Positions 7,490 through 15,716 of a DNA stretch of 40,269 nt are shown in pieces. The notes below the pieces were generated by a model. That model was not told the DNA's origin and searched no databases. It worked only from the letters and a program-made list of their open reading frames with translations. Numbering within the stretch: position 1 is the first letter of the stretch; each line of letters starts with the position of its first letter. This DNA is from a virus, in the IMG/VR virus record IMGVR_UViG_3300035701_000100, positions 1-40,269 of that record, one strand, 5' to 3'. Both the position numbers and the translations under genes were made by a program.

Positions 7490-7901
7490 TAGATTTCTTC
7501 TCTTCTGTAAATTTATAATTAAAAATTAACCATAATCCTAAAATCTCATGAATGAAATATTCCGCAGCATGTACCATGTCTTCTTTTGTTATTGGTTTGA
7601 ATTTATTTAAAGTAATTGTTTGGTCTAAATAAAGAGGAGTACAACTTGCTTTTACTCCATCCCAGGTATAGATTAATTCGCACTTTGGTTCTTTAAAATA
7701 AGATTTATTAACTATTCTAACATCTGTAAATCCATTTAAATTTTGAATTGTAAAAAGATAAGTTTTAGAATCTGCTAAAACAACATCAAATAAGCAATCC
7801 CTATCATTCCCTTCTATCATTTCCCAAGTATCTAGAATGATATGTTGTCCATTTGCCCAATAATGTTTTTCAATTTCTTTGATTAATTTTTTCCTATTCA
7901 T
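7482..7901 (-). CDS. Hypothetical protein (139 aa)
   Basis: An alpha/beta protein starting MNRKKLIKEIEKHYW, with a QHIILDTWEMI strand, a beta-rich middle and a C-terminal helix (MVHAAEYFIHEILG). SAM decarboxylase was considered because of the first strand, but its processing and catalytic motifs are absent. Coupled to both neighbours by 8-base overlaps. Confidence 0.75.
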   Translation of the reverse strand: MNRKKLIKEIEKHYWANGQHIILDTWEMIEGNDRDCLFDVVLADSKTYLFTIQNLNGFTDVRIVNKSYFKEPKCELIYTWDGVKASCTPLYLDQTITLNKFKPITKEDMVHAAEYFIHEILGLWLIFNYKFTEEKKSND

Positions 7902-8070
7902 TTTTCTCCTTTAATAATAATACTTTTATAAATCTATAGCAATCTTTACATAAAGTTATTCCATGTTCGGAAATATGTTCCTCATTTTTTCCTATTATAA
8001 AATGAACTTCATAATGTTCTCCATTTTTATTCTCAATATCTCTTTTACAACTATAACATTTATAAAACAT
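7894..8070 (-). CDS. Zinc-binding microprotein (58 aa)
   Basis: ATG at 8070 joins the upstream nuclease stop as TAATG, and the TAG end overlaps the next start by 8 bases. CYSCKRDI and, 30 residues later, CKDCYRF make one zinc site around a short beta insert with several His residues. Unknown role. Confidence 0.7.
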   Translation of the reverse strand: MFYKCYSCKRDIENKNGEHYEVHFIIGKNEEHISEHGITLCKDCYRFIKVLLLKEKNE

Positions 8071-8402
8071 TATTTCTTCTCCTTAAATAATCTACAAAAA
8101 TCGGCAAAAGTTAAACAAACTAACTTCCCTTCCACTTCGTTCTCAATAATATACAATGGGATTTTTGTGCTATTCAAAGGAACTTGATTTAATAAATCTT
8201 GCCAAACTTTCTTACTAAAGAATTTTCCTTTATGATTCTTACATTCTACAAAAAAATCCTTAGACATAATATCTCCTATCTCCGTATTGTGCGAACCACC
8301 AGAAGAAGCCTTTGTGGGGCGAATAGTTTGGTCTCCTGTGAGTTCTTTAAGCTTTTCAGCTACATAAAGTTCTAATTGTTTACCTTTTTCTCTAGAGGTC
8401 AT
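8070..8402 (-). CDS. PD-(D/E)xK nuclease (VRR-NUC or resolvase-like)
   Basis: 110 residues with a restriction-enzyme-like core: KGKQLELYVAEKL (helix with Glu), GSHNTEIGDIM (GD motif) and FFVECKNHKG (ExK). The length and the Ser/Gly loop resemble phage Hjc- or VRR-type single-domain nucleases. It lies between the helicase and recombinase genes, so DNA repair or recombination intermediates are the likely substrates. The precise subfamily is uncertain. Confidence 0.75.
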   Translation of the reverse strand: MTSREKGKQLELYVAEKLKELTGDQTIRPTKASSGGSHNTEIGDIMSKDFFVECKNHKGKFFSKKVWQDLLNQVPLNSTKIPLYIIENEVEGKLVCLTFADFCRLFKEKK

Positions 8403-8407
8403 TTTAT

Positions 8408-8929
8408 TTATATTCGGTTTTTTGTTAAATTATTTGAATGTATTTTTCCATGCTCCATTTTTAAAATCCATTCGCAATTTTTTGGAGAATAATCTAAATT
8501 ATTGTTTTTCCTGTGGATACAATAATCTTCTGAAGGGCGATTTCCCATATCTTTAACAAAATTAGCAAAAATTCTCCATCTTTTACAAACTTTAATACCT
8601 CTACCACCATAATCATTATATGAAGTATTTCTAAAATTCTCACATCTTTGGAATATTCCCATCCAAGTTTTATAAGCTAAATTAAAGGATTTTTTAAATC
8701 CACTAGATATAACATTATTTTTACTCCATAAATAACTCCAAATATCTTTAATTTCTTCCACTTCTTTTATATCTTTTGGATTAAACTTTTTTATATAACG
8801 ATAAAAACAACCTTCCCACCCAAAACCTTTACTATTTAAATAATCTTTAATCTCAATACAGCCTTGTCCAGATAAAACTATTCTAGAATATGAACCAAAC
8901 TCCTGCATATCTACTATAATATTTTTCAT
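8408..8929 (-). CDS. HNH/AP2-type homing endonuclease-like protein
   Basis: Residues about 80-165 follow a family common in phage free-standing endonucleases: YKTWMGIFQRCEN, YNDYGGRGIKVCKRW, FVKDMGNRPSEDY, then RKNNNLDYSPKNCEW, which replaces the DRIDNxGxYxPxNCRW of active HNH members. The first Asp of that motif is Arg, so catalysis may be weakened. The N-terminal 70 residues are unrelated and unrecognised. It sits next to another endonuclease gene, which suggests a mobile insertion. Confidence 0.72.
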   Translation of the reverse strand: MKNIIVDMQEFGSYSRIVLSGQGCIEIKDYLNSKGFGWEGCFYRYIKKFNPKDIKEVEEIKDIWSYLWSKNNVISSGFKKSFNLAYKTWMGIFQRCENFRNTSYNDYGGRGIKVCKRWRIFANFVKDMGNRPSEDYCIHRKNNNLDYSPKNCEWILKMEHGKIHSNNLTKNRI

Positions 8930-8931
8930 TT

Positions 8932-9549
8932 TTAGTATTTATTTTTTCTTAAATTTTCTTCAGCCCAAAGGGGTTGTAAATTGGTGTAATGAAAACATTT
9001 GCGTTGTTCTTCGGGTTTAGATAAGTCAAACGAAGCACAAGGTCTAATATGGTCAATGTGCCACAAACCATAATTTGACCAAGACATACCTGACTGGAAC
9101 TGATTTTCTAAATGCTTTTTTAAAAATTCTACAGGGCAACCTATTAATTTAATAGTAGAAGTAGATTTATTAATTCCTTTTAAAACTTTATTTATTCTTG
9201 TTCTTAAATAATGGGCGACTTTAAAATTTATATCAGTTTTTCTCCTATCAATACCATATTTGTTGTTATATTCTGATATTTCTTTTTCATGAATCTTGCG
9301 ATATTGCTTCATATATTCATTATATTTTTCTCTATGACTTTGTCGATATTTTTTTTCTTCTTTGGCAATGTGTTCACGATTTAAAATATTATATTTTTTC
9401 CTCCATTTTTTTAATTCTTCTTTATGAGTATTTTTCCATATCCGAGTTAATTTTTTCTTATTAACTTTCCCACAAAGAATACAATAAATTTGATTGTTGG
9501 TATTCTGAATAAATTCTTTCTTACAATTGGGGCAAAATTTAGTATTCAT
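8932..9549 (-). CDS. HNH homing endonuclease, copy A (right after the primase-helicase)
   Basis: 205 residues: an N-terminal zinc ribbon (CPNCKKEF...CILCGKV), a long basic helical linker (about 35-100), then an HNH domain with KLIGCPVEFLKKHLE, GLWHIDHIRPCASFDL (HNH core) and NLQPLWAEENLRK. Very similar to the gene at 11410-12072 on the other side of the primase-helicase. It overlaps the helicase end by 11 bases. Confidence 0.88.
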   Translation of the reverse strand: MNTKFCPNCKKEFIQNTNNQIYCILCGKVNKKKLTRIWKNTHKEELKKWRKKYNILNREHIAKEEKKYRQSHREKYNEYMKQYRKIHEKEISEYNNKYGIDRRKTDINFKVAHYLRTRINKVLKGINKSTSTIKLIGCPVEFLKKHLENQFQSGMSWSNYGLWHIDHIRPCASFDLSKPEEQRKCFHYTNLQPLWAEENLRKNKY

Positions 9550-11410
9550 TAGTATCTTTTTCTAATATCTTGGTTTCGAAGTCAAATTTACAATTTACTC
9601 TACTTTCGGGATAATTGCCAATTGGGTCTCTTATCTTATCTATCAGCCAAAATGATTTATCTCTTTTATCTCTGTCTTTATACATAAACCTTGCAGCAAA
9701 AGAGGCAAATGATTTAATTAGATTTACTGCAAACCATTGGCTTTCTTCTTTAAGTTGAGTAAATACAATTAAAATACCACCTTTTCTTGCTATTTCATCA
9801 TTTAAATGCTTAAATACTGCTTGAGTTTGAGCAAAATCTTCTCCCAAATATATCCAGTCAATTATGGTAACTGCATCTTTTATTAATTCTATTTGAATAG
9901 GATTGTCTATGGGTTCTTTTGAAATAAAATAATTTTTTTGTTCCAGGTGTAATTTTTTTGCTATTTCGCTATGTCGAGAACCGCTTTCTAAAGAAATATA
10001 ATATGGTTTAATCCCTTGCTTTTGTAATTGTGCAATAATATTCATAGCTATATGAGTTTTCCCTCCTCCAGTAGGAGCACCTAAAAGTAGAATATCTCCA
10101 GTATGAAAAATAGCTACTTTATCAAAATAAGGCATATCAAAATTTATTTCTTTATCTAAAATTATATCTTCATCTGTCCATTCCACCTGTTGTTTTAGTT
10201 CATACCTACCTCTTCCTTTTCTTACTAATTTACCTTCTTTATGAAGTTTAGCTAAATATTTATCTACAATTGCTCTTTTTAAATTAGTATGTTCCATCAC
10301 ATCTTTTGCCGAAATATCACATTGCAATAATTTACAACATTCAAGAACTGCCTTTGCTTGAGTTTGTTCCTCAGACATTTTATAACCTTCCAAACTTCCT
10401 ATCATACTTTTTATAGCAGAAGTAGGCATAGGATGTTCCCACCATTCTCTATTTAAATATAATCCTTGGGATTCAATTTTCTCTATTGGAACTCCTATAG
10501 ATAACGAGAATCCCAGAAATTTTATAAAAGAATCATTACCTTGACCTTGTAAGTTATTATTTTTCAATTTGGGTAATTCTCCTTCTTGTTGTGGCAAATC
10601 TTTTGACAAAGTTTCTGTCTCACTTGTACTTATCTTTTTATTTTCCAATAACTTAGATTTGACAATTTCTGGGACAACTTTAATGTCAGAACCAAGATTT
10701 ACCCAAGTATAATTAAGATTATTAATCTTTGAAGGAGAACATAAAATTTGCCCTCCATCATTCCTAATATCAATAGTAACTCCAGCAATTTTTGAGGTTT
10801 GTTTTATTTCTTTATCATACTTAAAAATAAAATGCTTTCCATGTGGGGTATTTTGAATTAATGTTTTTGATGCAGTTAATTCTTTATAAATTTCTTCGTA
10901 TTCTCCCGAAGGAGCAACTTTTAAATCAGCATCTATTACAGTAATTCCACTAACTTCTCCTGTTCTAATACCTAAATTAAGACCACCTTCTATCCACTTT
11001 AAAATCTCCGATTTATCTTTATGAGTTTTATTGGTCCAATCTTTTTCTAAAGGAATTTTTCCATTTTTAGCAATTGGAAGGAAAGACCAACCATATTTTT
11101 GATATAATTCTAACTCTGGATAATTATCTAATTTTAAAGAATTAATTAAAAAATCCATAACTTCTCCATCAGTCATTGGTTTATTTTCTAATAATCTAAC
11201 AATATCGTATACATTTCCTTTCCAATTACATTGAAGACAATAAATCTTATTATCAGTTCCTGGAATAGTTGTGGCAGTTGGTGATTTTCCTTTATATTTA
11301 TGTTGACCAATATTAGGACAAGTAAATAGGATTTGTCCTTTCTTTTGGGTCTTCTCAAATTCAGGAAGTTTAATTTTTAAATATTCTAAAAATTTAGTAA
11401 AATCAATCAT
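9539..11410 (-). CDS. Primase-polymerase / replicative helicase fusion
   Basis: 623 residues. A CHC2-type zinc finger (Cys31, His37, Cys58, Cys61; CLQCNWKGN) leads into a bifunctional primase-polymerase domain (YGWSFLPIAKNGKIP, LGIRTGEVSGITVIDADLK with the Asp-x-Asp at about 160-162, HGKHFIFKY). A winged-helix-like linker (about 360-410) follows, then a RecA/DnaB-type ATPase with Walker A GAPTGGGKTH at about 440, YISLESG and FTQLKEES. It would prime and unwind the fork for the family B polymerase. Bounded on both sides by related HNH endonuclease genes. Confidence 0.9.
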   Translation of the reverse strand: MIDFTKFLEYLKIKLPEFEKTQKKGQILFTCPNIGQHKYKGKSPTATTIPGTDNKIYCLQCNWKGNVYDIVRLLENKPMTDGEVMDFLINSLKLDNYPELELYQKYGWSFLPIAKNGKIPLEKDWTNKTHKDKSEILKWIEGGLNLGIRTGEVSGITVIDADLKVAPSGEYEEIYKELTASKTLIQNTPHGKHFIFKYDKEIKQTSKIAGVTIDIRNDGGQILCSPSKINNLNYTWVNLGSDIKVVPEIVKSKLLENKKISTSETETLSKDLPQQEGELPKLKNNNLQGQGNDSFIKFLGFSLSIGVPIEKIESQGLYLNREWWEHPMPTSAIKSMIGSLEGYKMSEEQTQAKAVLECCKLLQCDISAKDVMEHTNLKRAIVDKYLAKLHKEGKLVRKGRGRYELKQQVEWTDEDIILDKEINFDMPYFDKVAIFHTGDILLLGAPTGGGKTHIAMNIIAQLQKQGIKPYYISLESGSRHSEIAKKLHLEQKNYFISKEPIDNPIQIELIKDAVTIIDWIYLGEDFAQTQAVFKHLNDEIARKGGILIVFTQLKEESQWFAVNLIKSFASFAARFMYKDRDKRDKSFWLIDKIRDPIGNYPESRVNCKFDFETKILEKDTNEY

Positions 11411-12072
11411 TATTTTGCTCCTTTACTCATATTTTCTTCAGCCCATAAGGGTTGGAGATTTTTCCAATTAAAACATTTATGCTGTTCGCTTAATTTAAAT
11501 AAATCAAATAAAGCACATGGTTTAATATGGTCTATGTGCCATTTACCCATGTTCTCCCACGTCATTCCTGTCTTAAATAGTTTCTGTAAATGTTGTTTTA
11601 AATGGTCAATAGAACAACCAATTAATTTCATAGTAACTTCAGATTTAATATTTCTTTTTAATGCATACCAAATTCTACTTCTTAAAACACGTCTTAATTT
11701 AAAATTAATATCGGTTTTCATTCTATTTTTTATATAACGATTAAATTCTTTTTTATGTTTATTTTGATAAATTTTTTGTTGTTCTAAAAGTTTTTTTCTA
11801 TGAATTTTATAATATAATTTACTTCGTTTTTTATTATATTCTTTTCTGTATTCATTAAAACATTCCTCAGAACAAAATTTTTGATTACCATTGTAAAGAA
11901 TGAATTCTTTTTTGCAAATTAAACAAAATTTAAATTGTTTGGGTCTTGGTAAATATTGTTGTTTTATACATTCTCTACATCGACAAGTTAATCTATCTTT
12001 CTGATTTTTATCGCAATAGAATTCTTCTATAGATTTTATAATTTTACATTTACTACAAATTTTATTTTTCAT
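11410..12072 (-). CDS. HNH homing endonuclease, copy B (just before the primase-helicase)
   Basis: 220 residues with two N-terminal Cys clusters (CSKCKIIKSIEEF and CLICKKEF), a basic coiled linker and an HNH core: KLIGCSIDHLKQHLQ, GKWHIDHIKPCALFDL, NLQPLWAEENMSK. Clearly a paralogue of copy A; both share the TDINFK segment before the nuclease domain. It joins the helicase start as TAATG. Confidence 0.88.
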   Translation of the reverse strand: MKNKICSKCKIIKSIEEFYCDKNQKDRLTCRCRECIKQQYLPRPKQFKFCLICKKEFILYNGNQKFCSEECFNEYRKEYNKKRSKLYYKIHRKKLLEQQKIYQNKHKKEFNRYIKNRMKTDINFKLRRVLRSRIWYALKRNIKSEVTMKLIGCSIDHLKQHLQKLFKTGMTWENMGKWHIDHIKPCALFDLFKLSEQHKCFNWKNLQPLWAEENMSKGAK

Positions 12073-12078
12073 GTTACC

Positions 12079-12645
12079 TTATTCTGCTCTTAACCAGTCT
12101 AAAAATAAATCTGCAATTAATTTAGTAACTTCTGCCAATGCCTCTGGAGATTTATCTTCTAATTGAATAGTTGAATTGCTTACTACCGCAGCAGCAGCAT
12201 TTAAAGCATTACCACGTTGAATTTGTGCAGTTTTCTCAGGATTATTATAATTTCCAGGAGTCCAAGTTGTTCTTTCTTTGCCTGTATCTTTTTCATCAAT
12301 TACTTGTGTTTGTGCAGGATTCTTTTTATTACACATAAAACATTTTTTATACTTCCCATCTTTTAATTCTGCACCGCAATCTGTACAATTAAATCCAGTT
12401 GCAGTTTTAGTTTCTTCTTTTTTCTGTTCGAATTTAACTTTTTCTATTTTAGAAACATTACGAAATACTCCATTCTTCACAAAAGTAATTTCAACTGTAT
12501 CTCCTTTTTCTACCTTAGCCAAATCATCAAGAATTTCCTTATTAGTAGTATACCATTGGTCTTTGTCTCCTGCAATTTTGAATCCTTTTTTATTTGTTGC
12601 TTTGTAATCTATTACTACTGTAAGTGTTTCTGTTTTTTTCTCCAT
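12079..12645 (-). CDS. Putative single-stranded DNA-binding protein with zinc ribbon
   Basis: 188 residues. The N-terminal 75 look like an OB-type barrel (TLTVVIDYKATNKKGF, KGDTVEITFVKNG), followed by a zinc ribbon (CTDCGAEL...CFMCNKK), a flexible linker and a C-terminal helical unit (RGNALNAAAAVV...IADLFLDWLRAE) seen in phage OB-fold replication proteins. It lies directly upstream of the primase-helicase block, where an SSB would be expected. Inferred, not certain. Confidence 0.55.
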   Translation of the reverse strand: MEKKTETLTVVIDYKATNKKGFKIAGDKDQWYTTNKEILDDLAKVEKGDTVEITFVKNGVFRNVSKIEKVKFEQKKEETKTATGFNCTDCGAELKDGKYKKCFMCNKKNPAQTQVIDEKDTGKERTTWTPGNYNNPEKTAQIQRGNALNAAAAVVSNSTIQLEDKSPEALAEVTKLIADLFLDWLRAE

Positions 12646-12816
12646 TTATTCCTCCCTTAAATTAATATCAAATTCTTTTGACAATTTAACTATCTTACCT
12701 ACTACCTCTGTAGTAAATTCATCTATATGGAAATAAATTTCTCCATCTAAAGGTTTACCAGAAATAACCAGATAAACTTCATTATCATTATCTTTTACTA
12801 TCTTTGCTTTGTTCAT
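12646..12816 (-). CDS. Small hypothetical protein (56 aa)
   Basis: ATG at 12816 with a strong GGAGGAATTT site upstream; the TAA abuts the next gene's ATG. The sequence reads as two beta strands (AKIVKDNDNEVYLVI) and a helix (TTEVVGKIVKLSKEF). No family recognised. Confidence 0.7.
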   Translation of the reverse strand: MNKAKIVKDNDNEVYLVISGKPLDGEIYFHIDEFTTEVVGKIVKLSKEFDINLREE

Positions 12817-12825
12817 AAATTCCTC

Positions 12826-13008
12826 CTATTTAATTGTATCACATCCAAAAGCCATTCCTTTATAAATATGATAATAATAATTTTCTTTATAAATTCCAGT
12901 TCCTCCACAAATCTTACATTCACTTTGAGGAATAGGTTTACCTCCAATCTTAGAACAACAATAACAAGAATATTTTAACACTTTTTTAATTACTTTTAAT
13001 TTATTCAT
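12826..13008 (-). CDS. DnaJ-like zinc-knuckle protein (60 aa)
   Basis: Four-cysteine site CYCCSK...CKICGGTG, the second half matching the CxxCxGxG zinc repeat of DnaJ-type proteins, without any J domain. Overlaps the flap nuclease end by 8 bases. Function unknown. Confidence 0.7.
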   Translation of the reverse strand: MNKLKVIKKVLKYSCYCCSKIGGKPIPQSECKICGGTGIYKENYYYHIYKGMAFGCDTIK

Positions 13009-13747
13009 TTAATTTATAAAGTTTTCTAATTTCCTCTCTTATTGAATTAAAAGGTATCTTACTAATATAGAGATTCTTCGGCATCAATTTATCCAATTCT
13101 TCTTTAATTGGTTGTTCAATTTCCTGTGGTAATTGAGTGAGGTCAACTATTCTTTTTCTTATCTCAAATTCTGCTTCAGACGAAGGTTTAGTAAGTAAAT
13201 TATCTGAAATATCCCCATTAATTTTTTCCATAAGGACTTTCATTGGTGCTGGAATAACTTTAAATTTCTTAGAAATAGGACTAAAGATTTTTACATTAGG
13301 AAAAGTTGCCAACATCTCCCAGTCTTTATCTGAGGAAATAAGTATAACTTCCTTATCTTTATAATATCTCGCAGCAACTGAGGCAATGTCATCCGCTTCC
13401 CAACCCCATAATGCTATTCTCTGCCAATTCATTGCCTTATCTAATTTTTCAAATAATGAATCAAATTCTGCATATCTTGATTTCCACCATTCAGGAGATT
13501 CTTTACTTTCTCTAAAATCTTTTCGTTGTGCTTTATAATTTTTATCAAGTCCTTTTCTCCAACTTCTGCCATAATCACAAGCTAAAATAACTAAATCATC
13601 AATATTAGTTTCCACATTTTTTAAATTAGAAATTACCATCCTACAATAAGTATAAGTGCAAGGAACTTGTGAATTAGTACGAAATGCAAAGATTGCCCTA
13701 TGCATTAAATTTCCTGAATCGATTACTATTACTTTTTCTTTAAACAT
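13001..13747 (-). CDS. 5'-3' exonuclease / flap endonuclease
   Basis: 248 residues with a PIN/FEN nuclease layout: VIVIDSGNLMHRA at the N-terminus, ACDYGRSWRK...YKAQRK (basic arch helix), WGWEADDIASVAARY and LISSDKDWEML carrying the acidic metal ligands. This class removes RNA primers and flaps (T4 RNase H and T5 exonuclease are models). The usual C-terminal helix-hairpin-helix is not obvious and the end is divergent. It sits in the replication operon upstream of the SSB-like gene. Confidence 0.88.
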   Translation of the reverse strand: MFKEKVIVIDSGNLMHRAIFAFRTNSQVPCTYTYCRMVISNLKNVETNIDDLVILACDYGRSWRKGLDKNYKAQRKDFRESKESPEWWKSRYAEFDSLFEKLDKAMNWQRIALWGWEADDIASVAARYYKDKEVILISSDKDWEMLATFPNVKIFSPISKKFKVIPAPMKVLMEKINGDISDNLLTKPSSEAEFEIRKRIVDLTQLPQEIEQPIKEELDKLMPKNLYISKIPFNSIREEIRKLYKLNE

Positions 13748-13838
13748 TTAAGTATAGAAAATAAGTTATTCCTAATATAATTAATAATAAAAGTAATAAA
13801 TAAGCAATCATTTCTTCACAAAATAATAAATATCTCAT
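13740..13838 (-). CDS. Single-span membrane microprotein (32 aa)
   Basis: ATG at 13838 preceded by AAGGATAAA. One hydrophobic span (MIAYLLLLLLIILGITYF) makes up most of the peptide. It overlaps the nuclease start by 8 bases and begins 2 bases after the upstream stop. One of several such peptides in the window. Confidence 0.55.
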   Translation of the reverse strand: MRYLLFCEEMIAYLLLLLLIILGITYFLYLNV

Positions 13839-13839
13839 T

Positions 13840-14298
13840 TTATCCTTGTGGCGGTATCGGTTTCTTCAAATAATTTAATTGTGATTGAACTGTCATGATT
13901 TTTTGTCCACAAACTTTACTATAAGCAGCAAATAAATTCGCAGTCCTTAAATAATCTAAATTATTTACTTTGGACATAGCTTTTGCTACTTCATCTGTCG
14001 GAGATTTCTTTCCACCTTTACCGTCATCTACTAAATTATTTTTGGCATTTAATAATTCCCTTGCTTCATTTACTTCTGAATAAGCATCTGCAATCAATGA
14101 AATGATAGTTACTTCACTATGTAGCCCCGTTAATACATTTAGGGCGACTTTTAAATCTGCTTCTTCGGTTAATTGATTTCCTTTAAATTGTGATTGATAA
14201 TCTTCGATAGTATCGATGGTATCTTTAATTGTAATCATCAATTTATTAATTCCTTCAATTCCTTCTTCAAAATAATTTTTTAGGTCTTCATAACGCAT
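13840..14298 (-). CDS. Helical hypothetical phage protein (152 aa)
   Basis: Almost entirely helical, with a hydrophilic loop (VDDGKGGKKSP) in the middle and a C-terminal NLDYLRTANLFAAYSKV helix. Coupled to the diphosphohydrolase gene by a one-base TAATG overlap. Probably a replication-module accessory protein; no specific role can be named. Confidence 0.75.
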   Translation of the reverse strand: MRYEDLKNYFEEGIEGINKLMITIKDTIDTIEDYQSQFKGNQLTEEADLKVALNVLTGLHSEVTIISLIADAYSEVNEARELLNAKNNLVDDGKGGKKSPTDEVAKAMSKVNNLDYLRTANLFAAYSKVCGQKIMTVQSQLNYLKKPIPPQG

Positions 14299-14702
14299 TA
14301 TTTACCTCCTGTAATTATAAAATCTCTTTCTTCTTTTTTTAAATAATTAGGTAAATCATTTAATTCTTTAGGAAGTAATCCTCGTTCAATTAATTCTTCT
14401 GTATGTATCATTGCTCCTACATTCCAAATCGCAGCAGCCAAATGGTCTTCATCTCTCTGTCCTTCTAAATGCTTATAAAGATGTCTTACTGCACTATCAA
14501 AATAACGAGATAATGGTTGACCTTTTTCCCAATTTCTATCTCCATACTTAACTGCTCCATTCTCAAAATGTTTAGCTAATCTTTGAAGCATAAGAGGACT
14601 AATTAAATCATATCTACCTTTTCCAATATTGGTATCCCTCACGCTACCAGTCTTGAATTCTTGCCTTTTTCCTGAATCTTTTACTTTATCAAATTTAGGC
14701 AT
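14298..14702 (-). CDS. dATP/dGTP diphosphohydrolase-like protein (MazG-type fold)
   Basis: The ATG at 14702 has an ideal AAGGAG site 5 bases upstream and is preferred over one 7 codons earlier. 134 residues match the phage dATP/dGTP diphosphohydrolase N-terminal family: GRYDLISPLMLQRLAKHFE, GAVKYGDRNWEKG, YFDSAVRHLYKHL and DHLAAAIWNVGAM. The helices carry the Glu/Asp/His metal ligands of all-alpha NTP pyrophosphatases. Likely tunes the dNTP pool during replication. The family name is a prediction; the substrate is untested. Confidence 0.8.
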   Translation of the reverse strand: MPKFDKVKDSGKRQEFKTGSVRDTNIGKGRYDLISPLMLQRLAKHFENGAVKYGDRNWEKGQPLSRYFDSAVRHLYKHLEGQRDEDHLAAAIWNVGAMIHTEELIERGLLPKELNDLPNYLKKEERDFIITGGK

Positions 14703-14868
14703 GTGTCTCCTTATATTTTTCACAATTTTTGCATAATATTATAATATTTCTATCAAATTTATCTTTTCTTATTCTTAATAATTTTTTAAATTTCATACAC
14801 TTCCGATTTAAAGAATTAAAAAATCTACAAAATGAACTTGGGTCTCCTTCAATAGCACAAAATAACAT
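14695..14868 (-). CDS. Small basic Cys-containing protein (57 aa)
   Basis: ATG at 14868 shares a base with the upstream stop (TAATG), and its end overlaps the diphosphohydrolase start, supplying that gene's ribosome site. Two Cys pairs (CAIEGDPSSFC...C and CKNC) frame a basic helix (MKFKKLLRIRKDKF). Unknown. Confidence 0.6.
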   Translation of the reverse strand: MLFCAIEGDPSSFCRFFNSLNRKCMKFKKLLRIRKDKFDRNIIILCKNCEKYKETHA

Positions 14869-15512
14869 TATTTTTTCTCCTCTATTTTTTCTTCTTTAAT
14901 TTCTTTTAATTTATACTTATCTCGAATGAACGTACATGCCTCATTAATACTGTAGAAAATTTCGCCCCCAGATTTCATAACTTCATCAATTAATGTAGAA
15001 TTTTCTTCTGTTTTAGGATGGTCTGGAAGAATTAAATAAATTGGTATATTAAATAGATAACATGTATGCACTTCATTTAATGTTCCTACGGTTTTTACAT
15101 CTTTCGGATAATAAACAATAATAAAATCTGACCTAACTGTTGCCTCATAATCTCCCCAATACTGAAAATCAGTTAAATAATTTCCTTCTAATCTTGCTTT
15201 TTCATAAAGATAAATAAGTAATCTAATTTTATCTAATTTAAGAGTATCTATTTTTCCCCACCAAATCTTACTCATTTCTGTTGCAAAAATATCCCAATGT
15301 CCACCCTGTTTTAATCCAGTAATGTATTCAACTTGTTTACCTGATTCTTTACCTACTTTATTGGATTCCTGGTCAACAGGGTCATAGATTCCTAAATCAA
15401 AGGAAGTCAATTTTTCTGCAACTTCTTTTCTCCAAGATTTCATTTCTTTATTAGAAACAGATTCAATTGCTCCAGCCAAGTACGAAGTATATTTTAATCT
15501 TTTATTTTCCAT
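14868..15512 (-). CDS. Nucleoside 2-deoxyribosyltransferase-like protein
   Basis: 214 residues with a Rossmann-type start YTSYLAGAIE, SWRKEVAEKL, IYDPVDQE, then SDFIIVYYPKDVKTVGTLNEV and CYLFNIPIYLILP. The pattern (xLAGxI near the start, a DP segment, GTxNEV with the nucleophile-type Glu late on) matches the deoxyribosyltransferase fold. Such enzymes swap or hydrolyse bases on deoxynucleosides. The long inserted helix (about 80-120) is unusual, so the true substrate may differ, possibly modified nucleotides. Next to the diphosphohydrolase-like gene. Confidence 0.72.
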   Translation of the reverse strand: MENKRLKYTSYLAGAIESVSNKEMKSWRKEVAEKLTSFDLGIYDPVDQESNKVGKESGKQVEYITGLKQGGHWDIFATEMSKIWWGKIDTLKLDKIRLLIYLYEKARLEGNYLTDFQYWGDYEATVRSDFIIVYYPKDVKTVGTLNEVHTCYLFNIPIYLILPDHPKTEENSTLIDEVMKSGGEIFYSINEACTFIRDKYKLKEIKEEKIEEKK

Positions 15513-15515
15513 TTT

Positions 15516-15716
15516 TTATCCTATTTTTGTTTTAATTTTGATAGTATCTCTAAATTTTTTATAATGTAATTGTTTTCTTCTAATCCAAAGACCACATATA
15601 TCATTAGGAGAGGTATAAATATCTGTATTTCCTCTACTGTGTATTTGACATAAACAATTATCTTCTAATTTCTTATATTTTTTCCAGTATTTGCAGGTAT
15701 TGCAAGTTTTTCTCAT
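15516..15716 (-). CDS. Small Cys-rich protein (66 aa)
   Basis: CNTCKYWKKYK...CLCQIH...CGLW, a single zinc or disulphide-type knuckle common in phage accessory proteins. The basic C-terminus (YKKFRDTIKIKTKIG) suggests nucleic-acid contact. Shares a TAATG junction with the protease gene. Confidence 0.7.
   Translation of the reverse strand: MRKTCNTCKYWKKYKKLEDNCLCQIHSRGNTDIYTSPNDICGLWIRRKQLHYKKFRDTIKIKTKIG

Noticed and set aside
7054-7518. 154-codon plus-strand frame opposite the recombinase start
   Set aside because: Composition is typical of reverse-strand shadows of AT-rich genes, and both real genes on the minus strand have good motifs or junctions.
7482-7901. SAM decarboxylase-like start (QHIILD)
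   Set aside because: The Ser-His processing site and the HTWPE and catalytic Cys motifs are absent.
14868-15512. Complete 2-aminoadenine (Z) DNA pathway
   Set aside because: A diphosphohydrolase-like gene is present, but there is no PurZ and the polymerase is family B rather than DpoZ-type.
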